A stretch of 64,000 nucleotides of DNA. It comes from Sphingomonas sp. Y57 (GTDB taxonomy: Bacteria > Pseudomonadota > Alphaproteobacteria > Sphingomonadales > Sphingomonadaceae). The position numbers and the translations under genes were made by a program. Positions 27,497-36,279 of this stretch are shown in pieces (position 1 is the first letter of the stretch; every line of letters starts with the position of its first letter). The stretch spans positions 62,001-126,000 of the forward strand of contig NZ_LDES01000046.1 in NCBI RefSeq assembly GCF_001015195.1. Reading direction: 5' to 3'. The notes beneath the pieces are model-generated. The model did no database searches. It had not been told where the DNA came from and worked only from the letters and a program-made list of their open reading frames with translations.

Positions 27497-27588
27497 TCGT
27501 CATGCCGGCGGAGGCCGGCCTCCCGGCCGGCATCTGCTTCGACCTCTTCTCCTCTCTCCCGAGATCCCGGCCTCCGCCGGGAGGACGA
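27497..27588. repeat. REP-like palindrome in divergent intergenic region
   Basis: Arm 27497-27518 (core CCGGCGGAGGCCGG at 27505-27518) and arm 27567-27588 (core CCGGCCTCCGCCGG at 27567-27580) are reverse complements apart from a few bases, with a GC-rich loop that contains a further CCGG-rich repeat. It lies between the two divergent starts at 27396 and 27672, so it may affect both transcripts or merely mark a repeat insertion in the promoter region. Confidence 0.7.
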
Positions 27589-27606
27589 AACCCATGAACG
27601 CCCGCT

Positions 27607-27619
27607 CCCCATTTGGGGG
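27607..27619. repeat. Short palindrome CCCC-ATTT-GGGG (copy 1)
   Basis: CCCC (27607-27610), ATTT and GGGGG (27615-27619) form a small dyad. A copy in the opposite orientation lies at 29716-29729, and a partial copy (CACCATTTGGAGGGGG) near 27458-27476. The copies flank the SDR-LuxR gene pair. They look like fragments of a dispersed intergenic repeat, and no function is evident. Confidence 0.45.
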
Positions 27620-27671
27620 TTCCGATCCCGCCCCTCACGCCTACTGTGCGATCGAAAGGGAGAGTGAAGGC

Positions 27672-28436
27672 GTGGTGGACGAAGGCAGGACGGCATTGGT
27701 CACGGGCGGCGGCAAGGGGCTGGGCCGCGCGATCAGCGAGGCGTTGCTGGCGGAGGGATGGACGGTCGCCATCTGCGGCCGCAGCGAGCCCGAGACGCTA
27801 CCCGAGGCAGGCGGCCGCACCGCCTTCTTCGAGCCGTGCGACGTCCGCAAGCCCGACGAAATCGCGGCGTTGATCGATCGGATCACTGCCCGCACCGGCA
27901 GGATCGACCTGCTCGTCAACAATGCCGGCGGATCGCCGCCGGTCCCCGCGGCCGAAGCGTCACCCCGGTTCAGCGAGGCGATCATAGCGCTCAACCTGCT
28001 GGGTCCGCTCCACCTGGCGCGCGCCTGCCATCCGGTGATGGCGCGCCAGCCCGATGGCGGGGTGATCGTCAACATCGCCAGCATCTCGGGCACGCGTCCC
28101 TCCCCCGGCACCGCGGCCTATGGCGCGGCCAAGGCGGGACTGCTCAACCTCACCGACTCGCTGGCAATGGAATGGGGGCCGACGATCCGGGTCAATGCGC
28201 TCGTCGTCGGTCTGCTCGACACCGGCGCGGCCGACGCCGACCATTATGGCGGGCCGGAGGGGATCGCGCGGATCAATGCGTCGCTGCCGATGAAACGGAT
28301 GGCGAAGGGCTCCGACGTCGGCGCGGCCGTGCTGTTCCTCGCCTCGCCCGCCGCCGCCTATCTGAGCGGCGCACGGATCGCCATCCACGGCGGCGGCGAG
28401 CGCCCCATCTTCCTCGATCTCGCTGCCGCCCCCTGA
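27672..28436 (+). CDS. SDR family oxidoreductase
   Basis: 254 aa from a GTG at 27672 (another GTG follows). The AAAGGGAGAG stretch at 27656-27664 gives the ribosome binding site; the ATG at 27594 lies within the REP-like and palindromic DNA and its extra 26 residues do not look like protein. Motifs: TGGGKGLG cofactor loop, NNAG, catalytic Ser in NIASISGT and YGAAK. It is a classical SDR of normal length with C-terminal SGARIAIHGGGERP. Divergent from the DUF35-led operon and upstream of the LuxR gene, it may belong to the same pathway. Cofactor preference cannot be told; Arg and Ser after the second strand (CGRSEP) hint at NADP(H). Confidence 0.87.
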   Translation: MVDEGRTALVTGGGKGLGRAISEALLAEGWTVAICGRSEPETLPEAGGRTAFFEPCDVRKPDEIAALIDRITARTGRIDLLVNNAGGSPPVPAAEASPRFSEAIIALNLLGPLHLARACHPVMARQPDGGVIVNIASISGTRPSPGTAAYGAAKAGLLNLTDSLAMEWGPTIRVNALVVGLLDTGAADADHYGGPEGIARINASLPMKRMAKGSDVGAAVLFLASPAAAYLSGARIAIHGGGERPIFLDLAAAP

Positions 28437-28522
28437 CGCACGCAAGCGCGCATCGCCGCGCCGAACCCGCGATTGCCAAGCCTGCCGCCCATGCGCATGA
28501 TGGGGCCGGCTTGAAGGACGAA

Positions 28523-29668
28523 ATGGCGACCGAGTACAGCATAGCCGAGGCCGACGAACTGATCGGGCTCATCTACCGGGGTCCGCTGGAGGCCACGCCC
28601 TGGCAACAGTTCCTGGGCCGGCTGGAGCAACGGATGGGCTGCCTCAGCGCGGGAATGGTGCTGCGCCTGAGCGGGCGTGGCCGGCCGCCGCTGCTGGTCT
28701 GGGGACACCGCCCCGCGCTCGCCATGGGCGATGCCGACGAGGCCCGGCTGGCCCATGCCAGGCTCGGCCATCTCGATCCGCTGCGCAACGCGCTGACCAA
28801 GCCGGGCGACATCCACACGCTCGACGAGATCATGCCGCGCGATGCGTTGCATGCGAATGAATTCTACCGCCGCGTGCTCAAGCCCTATGGGGTCGAATAT
28901 GCGTTGGGCATGTACATCTCCGAGCCTGGCGGCTGGGAATGCAATGTCGGCCTGGTCAACGACGAGAGCCGCGGCGACTTCAACGAGCACGATAAGTCCA
29001 TGCTGGCGCGGTTGCGCCCTCATCTCGAACAGGCGCTGACCCTCTATTCGCGCATCCAGCGTGACGGATCGGAGCTGCACGCACTGGCCGACACGCTCGA
29101 CCGGCTGACCATCTCGACAGTCATCCTGTCGGGTACCGGACGGATCGTACGGATGAATGGCGCGGCGCAGCGGCTCGCCGAGCGCGGTGACCTGATCGTC
29201 TCCGACCGCAAGGTGGTGATTCCCGATCGCGGCGAGAACGCCACCTTCCAGGCCCTGGTCGGGCAGGCGATCGAGGCCTGGCGTGCGGGAGAGGCCGGCC
29301 GCTATGCCGAGGGTATGAAGATCCGTTCGGTCGCGGACGAGCATCTCGGCCTGCTCGTGCGCGGCATCGACTCGCCGACGCCCTATGTCAGCGATGTGAG
29401 TCCCGCGGTCATCCTTCATTTCGCCGGCGACACCAGCGAGCGCCCGATCGAGCGGCTCGTCACCAAGATCTTCGATCTGACGCCCGCGGAGGCGCAACTC
29501 GCGACGCTCCTCGCCATGGGCTACAGCCTGGCGCAGGCGGCCGACCGGCTGGACCTGAAGGAGAGCACCGTCCGCACCTATTGCAAGGCGATCCTCGGCA
29601 AGGTCGGAGTGGGGCGGCAGGCCGACCTCGTTCGGCTGATCCTGCGGAGCGTAGCGGTGCTGGGGTAA
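28523..29668 (+). CDS. LuxR family transcriptional regulator
   Basis: 381 aa from the ATG at 28523, with AAGGA immediately upstream. The C-terminal HTH is of the LuxR type: LTPAEAQLATLLAMGYSLAQ, then ADRLDLKESTVRTYCKAILGKVGV. The N-terminal 300 residues form a sensory region with a PAS/GAF-like portion of the type found in sphingomonad LuxR proteins whose ligands are unknown; no autoinducer-binding signature was recognised. It lies 86 bases behind the SDR gene and is the regulator nearest to the head of the ring-degradation operon, so it is a candidate for controlling it in place of a TetR-type KstR2. A hairpin follows its stop codon. Confidence 0.85.
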   Translation: MATEYSIAEADELIGLIYRGPLEATPWQQFLGRLEQRMGCLSAGMVLRLSGRGRPPLLVWGHRPALAMGDADEARLAHARLGHLDPLRNALTKPGDIHTLDEIMPRDALHANEFYRRVLKPYGVEYALGMYISEPGGWECNVGLVNDESRGDFNEHDKSMLARLRPHLEQALTLYSRIQRDGSELHALADTLDRLTISTVILSGTGRIVRMNGAAQRLAERGDLIVSDRKVVIPDRGENATFQALVGQAIEAWRAGEAGRYAEGMKIRSVADEHLGLLVRGIDSPTPYVSDVSPAVILHFAGDTSERPIERLVTKIFDLTPAEAQLATLLAMGYSLAQAADRLDLKESTVRTYCKAILGKVGVGRQADLVRLILRSVAVLG

Positions 29669-29677
29669 CAAAGTTGC

Positions 29678-29698
29678 CCCTCCCCTGGAGGGAGGGGA
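29678..29698 (+). terminator. Hairpin after LuxR gene (possible terminator)
   Basis: CCCCTCCC (29678-29685) and GGGAGGGG (29691-29698) form an eight-base stem with a CTGGA loop, ten bases after the LuxR stop. No T-run follows, so an intrinsic terminator is uncertain; it may be part of a dispersed repeat. Confidence 0.45.
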
Positions 29699-29715
29699 GA
29701 CGTCGATCGCATTCC

Positions 29716-29729
29716 TCCCCAAATGGGGA
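29716..29729. repeat. Short palindrome TCCCC-AAAT-GGGGA (copy 2)
   Basis: TCCCC (29716-29720), AAAT and GGGGA (29725-29729) repeat, in inverted orientation, the element at 27607-27619. It lies between the LuxR hairpin and the IclR gene at 29809. No function is evident. Confidence 0.45.
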
Positions 29730-29808
29730 TTGTGCGGAAACGCCCCCGCACCGACCCTCACCCACAGCAGGAACGCCGCGCAGCCGGCGATGACGGCGGG
29801 AGAGAGGC

Positions 29809-30615
29809 ATGGCCAAGGTGGTCCCAGGCCGCGGGAAGAATCCGTCCGAACGCGGGACGGTGAAGTCGTGCGACAGGACGATCGACGTCCTCGAATATTT
29901 CGCGTCGGTGCAGGGGCCGGTGCGCACCAGCGAGGTGAGCGCGGCGCTGGGCCTGCCCAACAGCAGCATCGACGACATTTTGCGGACCTTCGCGGCGCGC
30001 GGCTACCTGACCTTCAACCGGCTGTCGAAGACCTACCAGCCATCGTACAAGATTGTCGGCACCGCGCGGGCGATCGAGCGATCCTATTTCGGCGACGGAC
30101 GGACGGCGGCGCTGATGCGCGAGTTGCGCGACGAGACAGGCGCCACCGTCTACATGACCGTCCAGAACGACTGCTGGCTGGAGACGGTCGGCGCGGTCGA
30201 GGGCTCGTGGCATTTCGATGGCGAGACGATCGATTATCGCCGCACCCTGGTCCATTATGACGATGGCGGCTGGCGGCCCGCGACCAACTTCGCCGGGATA
30301 TTGCTGGCCAGCCAGTCCAACGTCGACGTGATGGACGTCGCCGGACGCAGCCAGAGGATCGGCATCGCCGCACGCGGCGCGCCGACCATGGGCAAGCTAA
30401 TCGAACGGGTCGGCCGCATTCGCGCCCAGGGTTATGCGCTGTGCCGACGCAACGACACGGTCGCGGTCGAGTCGATCGCTTGTCCGCTGCCGTCGGGCAG
30501 CAACGTGCCGGTCGCGGTCGGCCTGATCGGGCATGATCTCAACCTGCGCGATCCGGCCCAGACCCGCCGCCTCGCCCTGGGCCTGCGCCAGACGATCGCG
30601 CGCTACTGCAACTAG
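29809..30615 (+). CDS. IclR family transcriptional regulator
   Basis: 268 aa with GGGAGAGAGG ahead of the ATG. N-terminal winged HTH (TIDVLEYFASVQGPVRTSEV, then LGLPNSSIDDILRTF recognition region) and a C-terminal IclR effector domain. It is distinct from the closely similar IclR pair at 40425 and 54174. It is convergent with the acyl-CoA dehydrogenase operon at 30612, and the two genes share the tetranucleotide CTAG as overlapping stop codons (30612-30615). IclR proteins usually sense catabolic acids. Which promoter it controls is not clear; the GMC/ALDH divergent region is one candidate. Confidence 0.88.
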   Translation: MAKVVPGRGKNPSERGTVKSCDRTIDVLEYFASVQGPVRTSEVSAALGLPNSSIDDILRTFAARGYLTFNRLSKTYQPSYKIVGTARAIERSYFGDGRTAALMRELRDETGATVYMTVQNDCWLETVGAVEGSWHFDGETIDYRRTLVHYDDGGWRPATNFAGILLASQSNVDVMDVAGRSQRIGIAARGAPTMGKLIERVGRIRAQGYALCRRNDTVAVESIACPLPSGSNVPVAVGLIGHDLNLRDPAQTRRLALGLRQTIARYCN

Positions 30616-31703
30616 ACCCGGCCTCCCGCGCGCTCGACGATGCCGAGATGATGCTCGGTGTCGCCGAACAGATTCTCCAGCACGGTCAGCCGCTGGAAAT
30701 AGCGACCGGCCGGATATTCGGCGGTCAGGCCCAGGCCGCCATGGAGCTGGATCGCCTGCTGGCCGACGAAGCGCGACGAGCGGTTGACGAGCGCCTTCGC
30801 CGCCGCGACATCAGCGCCGCGCTCGTCCGCCGGAGCGTCGAGCATCGCCACCGCATGGATCGTCATCGAGCGCGCCTGCTCGATCGCCATCAACATGTCG
30901 GCGGCACGGTGCTGGACTGCCTGGAACGATCCTATCGCGACACCGAACTGCCGCCGGATGTTGAGATAATCGACGGTCAGGCCGAGCAGCCGCTCCATCG
31001 CGCCCACCATCTCCGCACAGGTCGCGGCGATCGCGCCATCGAGCGCGGCGGCGATCAACGCAGGGTTGCGGACCGGATCGCCTAATTCTGCGGTGGCGGG
31101 AATGCTCGCCCCCTCGAAACGGACATTCGCCCCCCGACGGCCATCGGGCGTCGGCAGCATCTCCATCTCGAGACCTGCCGTTTCCGCGGGCAGCGCGAAA
31201 AGGCGCAGGCCCTCAGCGGTCGTCGCCGGACAGAGCAGCACGGTTTCCCGGTCGGCGCCGAGCACGGCGGCCTTGGCGCCCGTCAGCGTCCAGCCGTCGC
31301 CATCACGCTCGGCCCTGGTCATGGGGTTGTCCCAGTGATAGCGGCGCCCGGGTTCATACAGCGCCAGCGCGACGCGCTTCCCGCCGTCGATCAGTTCGGC
31401 GAGCAGGCGTTGGCCGGCCGGTCCGCCCGCTGCCGCGAGCAACCTTCCGGCAAGCAGCACGACTGACGGATAGGGCACCTTTCCCAGCGCGCGGCCATAG
31501 GCTTCCATCACCAGCATGACGTCTTCATGCCGCCCGCCAAGGCCGCCGTCCGCCTCCGCGAAGGGCAGTCCGAGCAGGCCCATGTCGCGATAGTCCTGCC
31601 AATCCCGCGCCGACCCGGCGGGCGGACGGACGGCATGATCCTCGAACAACCGCGCCACGCTGGCGGCCAGCATTTGCTGGCCCTCGTCCAGCTCGAAATT
31701 CAT
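30612..31703 (-). CDS. Acyl-CoA dehydrogenase, small-subunit type
   Basis: 363 aa. N-terminus NFELDEGQQMLAASVARLFE and C-terminal QLHGGLGLTAEYPAGRYFQR place it in the small-subunit class similar to pimeloyl-CoA dehydrogenase small subunits. Its start overlaps the stop of the large-subunit gene at 31700 by four bases, giving a coupled pair, the third such pair in this window. Its stop codon shares CTAG with the convergent IclR gene. The pair lies behind a GMC oxidoreductase, so it may process the CoA ester of an acid made by alcohol and aldehyde oxidation. Confidence 0.88.
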   Translation of the reverse strand: MNFELDEGQQMLAASVARLFEDHAVRPPAGSARDWQDYRDMGLLGLPFAEADGGLGGRHEDVMLVMEAYGRALGKVPYPSVVLLAGRLLAAAGGPAGQRLLAELIDGGKRVALALYEPGRRYHWDNPMTRAERDGDGWTLTGAKAAVLGADRETVLLCPATTAEGLRLFALPAETAGLEMEMLPTPDGRRGANVRFEGASIPATAELGDPVRNPALIAAALDGAIAATCAEMVGAMERLLGLTVDYLNIRRQFGVAIGSFQAVQHRAADMLMAIEQARSMTIHAVAMLDAPADERGADVAAAKALVNRSSRFVGQQAIQLHGGLGLTAEYPAGRYFQRLTVLENLFGDTEHHLGIVERAGGRV

Positions 31704-32884
31704 GCCGCCTTCCCCAGGCCGAGCACCGCCTTCGCCAGGATATTGCGCTGGATTTCGTTGGCGCCGCCAAAGATCGAATATTTGCGCGAGCTGAAATAGG
31801 CCGAGACGAGCGCCGAACGGGCATCGAGCCCCTGGAAGGCCCCCTGCTCCGCCACGGCCGGGAAGCCGGCGGTCAACGCTTCGGGACCGAGCGAATCGAG
31901 CAGCAGTTCGGCCGCGACCTGCAGCAGTTCTCCGCCCTTCACCTTGAGGATCGAGGTCTTGGGATCGGGCCCGGCGGAAGGCGGGCGTTCGTCGGCAACA
32001 ACCCGCATCTGGGTGATCTCGAGCGCCTTCAGCTCGATCTCGGCCCAGGTCAGGCGGCGTCGGAAGCCGGGATCGTCCAGCAGCGGCCCGGCCAGCTCGT
32101 GCACGCGATCGAGCCTCCGGCGCGAGAAGCCGACATTCCCCATCGAGCTGCGTTCCTGCCCCAGCAGGTAGCGCGCATAGTCCCAGCCCTTCCCCTCCTC
32201 TCCGACCAGATTCTCCGCAGGGACAGAGACATCGTCGAAGAAGACCTCGTTGAGATGGTGATAGCCGTCGATCGTGCGGATCGGGCGCACCTCGATCCCG
32301 CGCCTGCGGAGGTCGACCAGCAGGAAGGATATGCCGTCATGCTTCCGCGCGCCCTGGCCGGTGCGGACGAGGCAGAAGATCCAGTCCGCCTCATGCGCGT
32401 AGGTGGTCCAGGTCTTTTGCCCGTCAAGCCGGTAATGATCGCCGTCGCACACCGCTGTCATCCGCAGCGCGGCGAGGTCGGAACCGGCCCCCGGTTCGGA
32501 GAAACCCTGGCAGAACCAGAGGTCGAGATTGGCGATCGACGGAAGGAAACGGCGCTTCTGCGCCTCCGACCCGAAGGCGGCGATGACCGGGCCGACCAGC
32601 GCGACGTTGAAGGCGAGCGGCTTGGGAACGCCCGCCCGGTCGATCTCCTCCGCGAGAATAGCGCGCTTCACGGCCGACCAGTCTCGCCCGCCCCAGGCGA
32701 CGGGCCAGTGCGGCACCGCGTAGCCGTTGCGGTTGAGGATACGCTGCGCTTCCACCATCCATGCGCGTGGCAGCGGTTTCTCCTCGCGAACCGCCTGGCG
32801 GATCCGGTCGGGCACCTGCTTGATCAGCGCGCGACGCACCTCGGCGCGGAAGCGCCTTTCGTCTTCCGTGAAACCCAGCTCCAT
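31700..32884 (-). CDS. Acyl-CoA dehydrogenase, large-subunit type
   Basis: 394 aa. Flavin motifs WFCQGFSEPGAGSDLAALR and GQKTWTTYAHEADW, and C-terminal YSIFGGANEIQRNILA, identify the large subunit of a CaiA/pimeloyl-CoA-type acyl-CoA dehydrogenase. The Y-E-G-T catalytic Glu of medium-chain enzymes is absent, as in the other two large subunits here. It starts ten bases after the GMC gene stop and overlaps the small-subunit gene. Substrate probably a dicarboxylyl- or alicyclic-CoA; the sequence does not resolve it. Confidence 0.9.
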   Translation of the reverse strand: MELGFTEDERRFRAEVRRALIKQVPDRIRQAVREEKPLPRAWMVEAQRILNRNGYAVPHWPVAWGGRDWSAVKRAILAEEIDRAGVPKPLAFNVALVGPVIAAFGSEAQKRRFLPSIANLDLWFCQGFSEPGAGSDLAALRMTAVCDGDHYRLDGQKTWTTYAHEADWIFCLVRTGQGARKHDGISFLLVDLRRRGIEVRPIRTIDGYHHLNEVFFDDVSVPAENLVGEEGKGWDYARYLLGQERSSMGNVGFSRRRLDRVHELAGPLLDDPGFRRRLTWAEIELKALEITQMRVVADERPPSAGPDPKTSILKVKGGELLQVAAELLLDSLGPEALTAGFPAVAEQGAFQGLDARSALVSAYFSSRKYSIFGGANEIQRNILAKAVLGLGKAA

Positions 32885-32893
32885 CGACCGTCC

Positions 32894-34498
32894 CTATCGG
32901 CCGCGGATCATGTCGGCGGCCTTCTCGGCCACCATGATGACCGCGGCGTTGATGTTGGCGCCGGGCACGGTCGGCATGATCGAAGCGTCGACCACGCGCA
33001 GCCCCTTGATCCCGCGTACCCTCAGCTCGCTGTCGACCACCGCCTCCGGGTCTTCGCCCATCCGGCAGGTCCCGACCGGATGCTGGGTGATCTTGAGATT
33101 GTCGCGGATGAAGGCGTCGAGCGCGGCATTCTCCTTCCGGTCCACACCGGGCGCCAGTTCGGCTCGGACGAGATCGGCAAGCGGGGACTGCTCGAAGATG
33201 CGGCGCACGGCGGCGATCCCTCCCCGGATGTCGGCGAAATCGCCTGGCGTCGACAGCAGGTTGAGGTCGACGACCGGCTTCGCGAAGGGATCGGCCGAGG
33301 CAAGCCGCACGGTGCCGCGGCTTTCCGGATGGAGCTGCATCACCATCACCGACATGACATGCTCCTGTCGGTTGCGCGACAGCGGATGCCACAGCTTTGC
33401 ATCGAGCCGCACCGGCAGGAACACGAGCTGGATATCGGGCCGGTCGAGCTCTGGCCTCGTGCGCAGCATCAAGACGCCGCTGGTGATCTGGCTGGCGAAG
33501 GGGCCGCCACCCGTCAGCGCCCAGCGCAGCACCGAACGCGCCGCACGGTCGATCCGCAGCGCCGAGAGGAAGGTAGCGGGCTCGCGCGCCGCAAAGCTCA
33601 TATAGACCAGCGGATGTTCGGACAGATTGCACCCGACCCCCGGCGCGTCGACCACCGGCTCGATGAAATGCTCGCGCAGATGTTCAGCGGGGCCGATGCC
33701 CGACAGCATCAGCAGCTGCGGGGAATTATAGGCGCCACCGCTCAGAATCACCTCCTTGCGCGCGCGAACCTGCCGCAGGCCTTCGGGGCCTCGAAGCTCG
33801 ACGCCGACCGCTCGACCTTCTTCGATCAGCAGGCGGGTCGCCTGGGTGCGCGTCCACAGCGCGAGGTTGGGCCGGCCGAGCGCCGGGCGGAGATAGGCAC
33901 GCGCCGTGCTGGCCCGTCGCCCGCGGCGGTCGACCGTGACCTCGCAGGCCGAGAAGCCCTCTTGCCGTTCGCCACTCAGGTCATCGCTCTCCGCGAAGCC
34001 CGCCGCGCGAACCGAGGCGCGCACCCTGTCCGCCAGCAGATGGCGGCCCTCGACCTTCGACACCGCCAGCGGACCATCGCCACCATGATAGGGGCCGGCA
34101 CCGCGCCAGCTCGATTCCATCCGCCGGAAATAGGGCAGCACGTCGTCATGCCCCCAGCCACGGCAGCCTATTTGCCGCCAGCCGTCATAATCGCTGGCGT
34201 GGCCGCGCATGTAGATCATGCCGTTGACCGAGGAGCAGCCGCCCAGCACCCGGCCGCGCGGCAGCGGCAGCGATCGGCCGCCGAGCTTGGGGTCGGGCTC
34301 GCTGGAATAACCCCAGTCATAGGCGGGATTGGCGGCGGTCATCATGAAGCCGAGCGGCATACGAAACAGCCAGCTCCGGTCGTCGCCGCCGGCCTCGATC
34401 AGCAGGACCCGCGATCCCGGGTCCTCGCTCAGCCGGTTGGCAAGCACGCAGCCCGCCGATCCGGCGCCGATGATGATATGGTCGAAGGCGTCGGTCAT
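32894..34498 (-). CDS. GMC family FAD-dependent oxidoreductase (choline dehydrogenase-like)
   Basis: 534 aa from the ATG at 34498, chosen for a GAGG nine bases upstream; an ATG at 34507 is possible. FAD dinucleotide motif IIIGAGSAGCVLANRLSED and LLIEAGG at the N-terminus, GMC signature GRVLGGCSSVNGMIYMRG, and catalytic His in HPVGTCRMG near the C-terminus. It oxidises a primary or secondary alcohol with FAD and passes electrons to the membrane quinone pool or to oxygen. The divergent aldehyde dehydrogenase gene at 34601 would take the product to an acid, and the acyl-CoA dehydrogenases behind it fit the next steps after CoA activation. No signal peptide. Confidence 0.9.
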   Translation of the reverse strand: MTDAFDHIIIGAGSAGCVLANRLSEDPGSRVLLIEAGGDDRSWLFRMPLGFMMTAANPAYDWGYSSEPDPKLGGRSLPLPRGRVLGGCSSVNGMIYMRGHASDYDGWRQIGCRGWGHDDVLPYFRRMESSWRGAGPYHGGDGPLAVSKVEGRHLLADRVRASVRAAGFAESDDLSGERQEGFSACEVTVDRRGRRASTARAYLRPALGRPNLALWTRTQATRLLIEEGRAVGVELRGPEGLRQVRARKEVILSGGAYNSPQLLMLSGIGPAEHLREHFIEPVVDAPGVGCNLSEHPLVYMSFAAREPATFLSALRIDRAARSVLRWALTGGGPFASQITSGVLMLRTRPELDRPDIQLVFLPVRLDAKLWHPLSRNRQEHVMSVMVMQLHPESRGTVRLASADPFAKPVVDLNLLSTPGDFADIRGGIAAVRRIFEQSPLADLVRAELAPGVDRKENAALDAFIRDNLKITQHPVGTCRMGEDPEAVVDSELRVRGIKGLRVVDASIMPTVPGANINAAVIMVAEKAADMIRGR

Positions 34499-34521
34499 GT
34501 CGTGCATCCTCGCGGGCCTTG

Positions 34522-34559
34522 TGTCATGACAAATTGCGTTCGACAACAACTAATGTCAT
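34522..34559. promoter_or_regulatory. TGTCATGACA palindrome with repeated half-site (candidate operator)
   Basis: A perfect ten-base palindrome, TGTCATGACA (34522-34531), is followed by a second TGTCAT half-site at 34554-34559, 32 bases downstream (about three helical turns). Both lie in the 102-base divergent region between the GMC gene and the aldehyde dehydrogenase gene. The arrangement suits a dimer or tetramer of a regulator such as an IclR or TetR protein. Inference from symmetry and position only. Confidence 0.5.
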
Positions 34560-34600
34560 CAGCTATGGACGAATGAAATGATGACGACGGGAGATATGCG

Positions 34601-36109
34601 ATGACGGGTTCGGCCACGGTCCAGACGGCTGAGGTGCCTTCGCTGGACAAGGCGCGTGCCTTCGCGTCCAGCCGGCACCGGCTGTTCATCGGCGGCGCGT
34701 GGGTGGACCCGCTCGACGGGCAGAACTTTGCGACGCACGACCCAGCGACGGGCGCGCATCTTGCCGACGTCGCGAAGGCGCTCGAACCCGACGTCGATCG
34801 CGCCGTCGCCGCCGCCCGCTCGGCCATGGAGGACCCGGCCTGGACCGAGATGAAGCCGGCGATGCGCGCGCGGCTGCTCAACCGCCTTGCCGACGCCCTG
34901 GAGGAAAATGCAGACGAATTCGCCGCGCTGGAGACGCTCGACAACGGCAAGCCGCTAAAGGATGCGCGCTTCTTCGACCTGCCGCACGCAATCGAGACGC
35001 TGCGCTACAATGCCGGCTGGGCGACCAAGCTCAACGGTGAGTCCATCTCATTGTCGGGACCCGGGACCTGGCACGCCTATACCGTTCGTGAACCGGTAGG
35101 CGTGGTCGCGCAGATCGTGCCGTGGAACGCTCCGCTCGCCATGGCCGTCGCCAAGGTCGCGCCCGCGCTCGCCGCCGGCTGCGCAGTCATCCTGAAGCCG
35201 GCCGAGGAGACACCGCTCACCGCGCTGCGTCTCGCCCATCTGATCGCCGATGTCGGTTTCCCGGCGGGCGTGTTCAACCTGCTTACCGGCTTCGGCGAAT
35301 CGGCGGGTGCCGCGCTGACCGCGCATCCCGGCGTCGACAAGGTGACCTTCACCGGGTCGACCGAGGTCGGCCGCCTGATCCTCCGCGCCGCTGCCGGCAA
35401 TTTCAAGCGGGTGACGCTGGAACTGGGCGGCAAGACGCCGGTCATCGTCCTGCCCGACGCCGACGTGTCCCGCGCGATCGAGGGCGCCGCGCGGTCGATC
35501 TTCACCAATGCCGGCCAGGTCTGCAACGCCGGCTCACGCCTGTTCGTTCACCAGCGCCATTTCGACGAGGTGGTCGACGGCGTGGCGAGGATCGCCGAGG
35601 CGATCCGGATCGGCTCCGGTCTCGCCTCAGACACGACGATGGGCCCGGTCATCTCCGCCGCCCAGCGCGACCGGGTGCAGGGCTATGTCCGCCAGGGGGT
35701 CGCGGAAGGTGCGACCCTGCGCAGCGGCGGTCGGCCGATCGACGGCGACGGCTGGTTCGTCTCTCCGACCGTACTGACCGGCACCGAGGCCCACATGGCG
35801 GTGCGCCGCGAGGAGATTTTCGGTCCCGTGCTGTGCGCGATGCGCTTCGACGACGCCTCGCTCGACCGCATCGCGGCCGAAGCAAATGCGAGCGACTATG
35901 GGCTGGGGGCCGTGCTGTGGACCAACGACCTTTCGGCCGCGCACCGGCTCGCGCGGAAGCTCAAGGCGGGTACCGTCCGGGTGAACGGCGGCGGCCTGGA
36001 CCCTGCGCTGCCCTTTGGCGGCTTCAAGCAGTCGGGCTGGGGACGCGAGAACGGCCGCGAGGGGATCGAGGCCTATACGGAGACCAAGGCCATCGCCATG
36101 GCACTGTGA
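34601..36109 (+). CDS. Aldehyde dehydrogenase family protein
   Basis: 502 aa with GGGAG ahead of the ATG. All ALDH elements are present: PWNAPLAM, the cofactor turn FTGSTEVG, general base Glu274 in LELGGK and nucleophile Cys308 in GQVCNAGSR, then EEIFGPVL. It oxidises an aldehyde to an acid with NAD(P)+. It is divergent from a GMC alcohol oxidase gene over a region with a palindrome, suggesting that the two work in series on an alcohol. Best-match subgroup is the betaine aldehyde/aromatic aldehyde type, which is not substrate-diagnostic. Confidence 0.92.
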   Translation: MTGSATVQTAEVPSLDKARAFASSRHRLFIGGAWVDPLDGQNFATHDPATGAHLADVAKALEPDVDRAVAAARSAMEDPAWTEMKPAMRARLLNRLADALEENADEFAALETLDNGKPLKDARFFDLPHAIETLRYNAGWATKLNGESISLSGPGTWHAYTVREPVGVVAQIVPWNAPLAMAVAKVAPALAAGCAVILKPAEETPLTALRLAHLIADVGFPAGVFNLLTGFGESAGAALTAHPGVDKVTFTGSTEVGRLILRAAAGNFKRVTLELGGKTPVIVLPDADVSRAIEGAARSIFTNAGQVCNAGSRLFVHQRHFDEVVDGVARIAEAIRIGSGLASDTTMGPVISAAQRDRVQGYVRQGVAEGATLRSGGRPIDGDGWFVSPTVLTGTEAHMAVRREEIFGPVLCAMRFDDASLDRIAAEANASDYGLGAVLWTNDLSAAHRLARKLKAGTVRVNGGGLDPALPFGGFKQSGWGRENGREGIEAYTETKAIAMAL

Positions 36110-36279
36110 CGCGCTGCGGCGCGGCAGGTTGAGCGGCCGCCGCTGCCATCTGAAGGCTCTTCCCGCTGGAATACGGCCGATATATTCGCCGGGCGCACGG
36201 ACCGATAAGCAACATAGCCGGAACAAAATCCCGGGCGGTGCGTAGCGCGCAGGTCGGTTCGTGCCGACCAAGGGGGAAT

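Noticed and set aside
27594-27671. ATG start of the SDR gene at 27594
   Set aside because: The added 26 residues are encoded by palindromic repeat DNA and do not resemble an SDR N-terminus; the GTG at 27672 has a good ribosome binding site.
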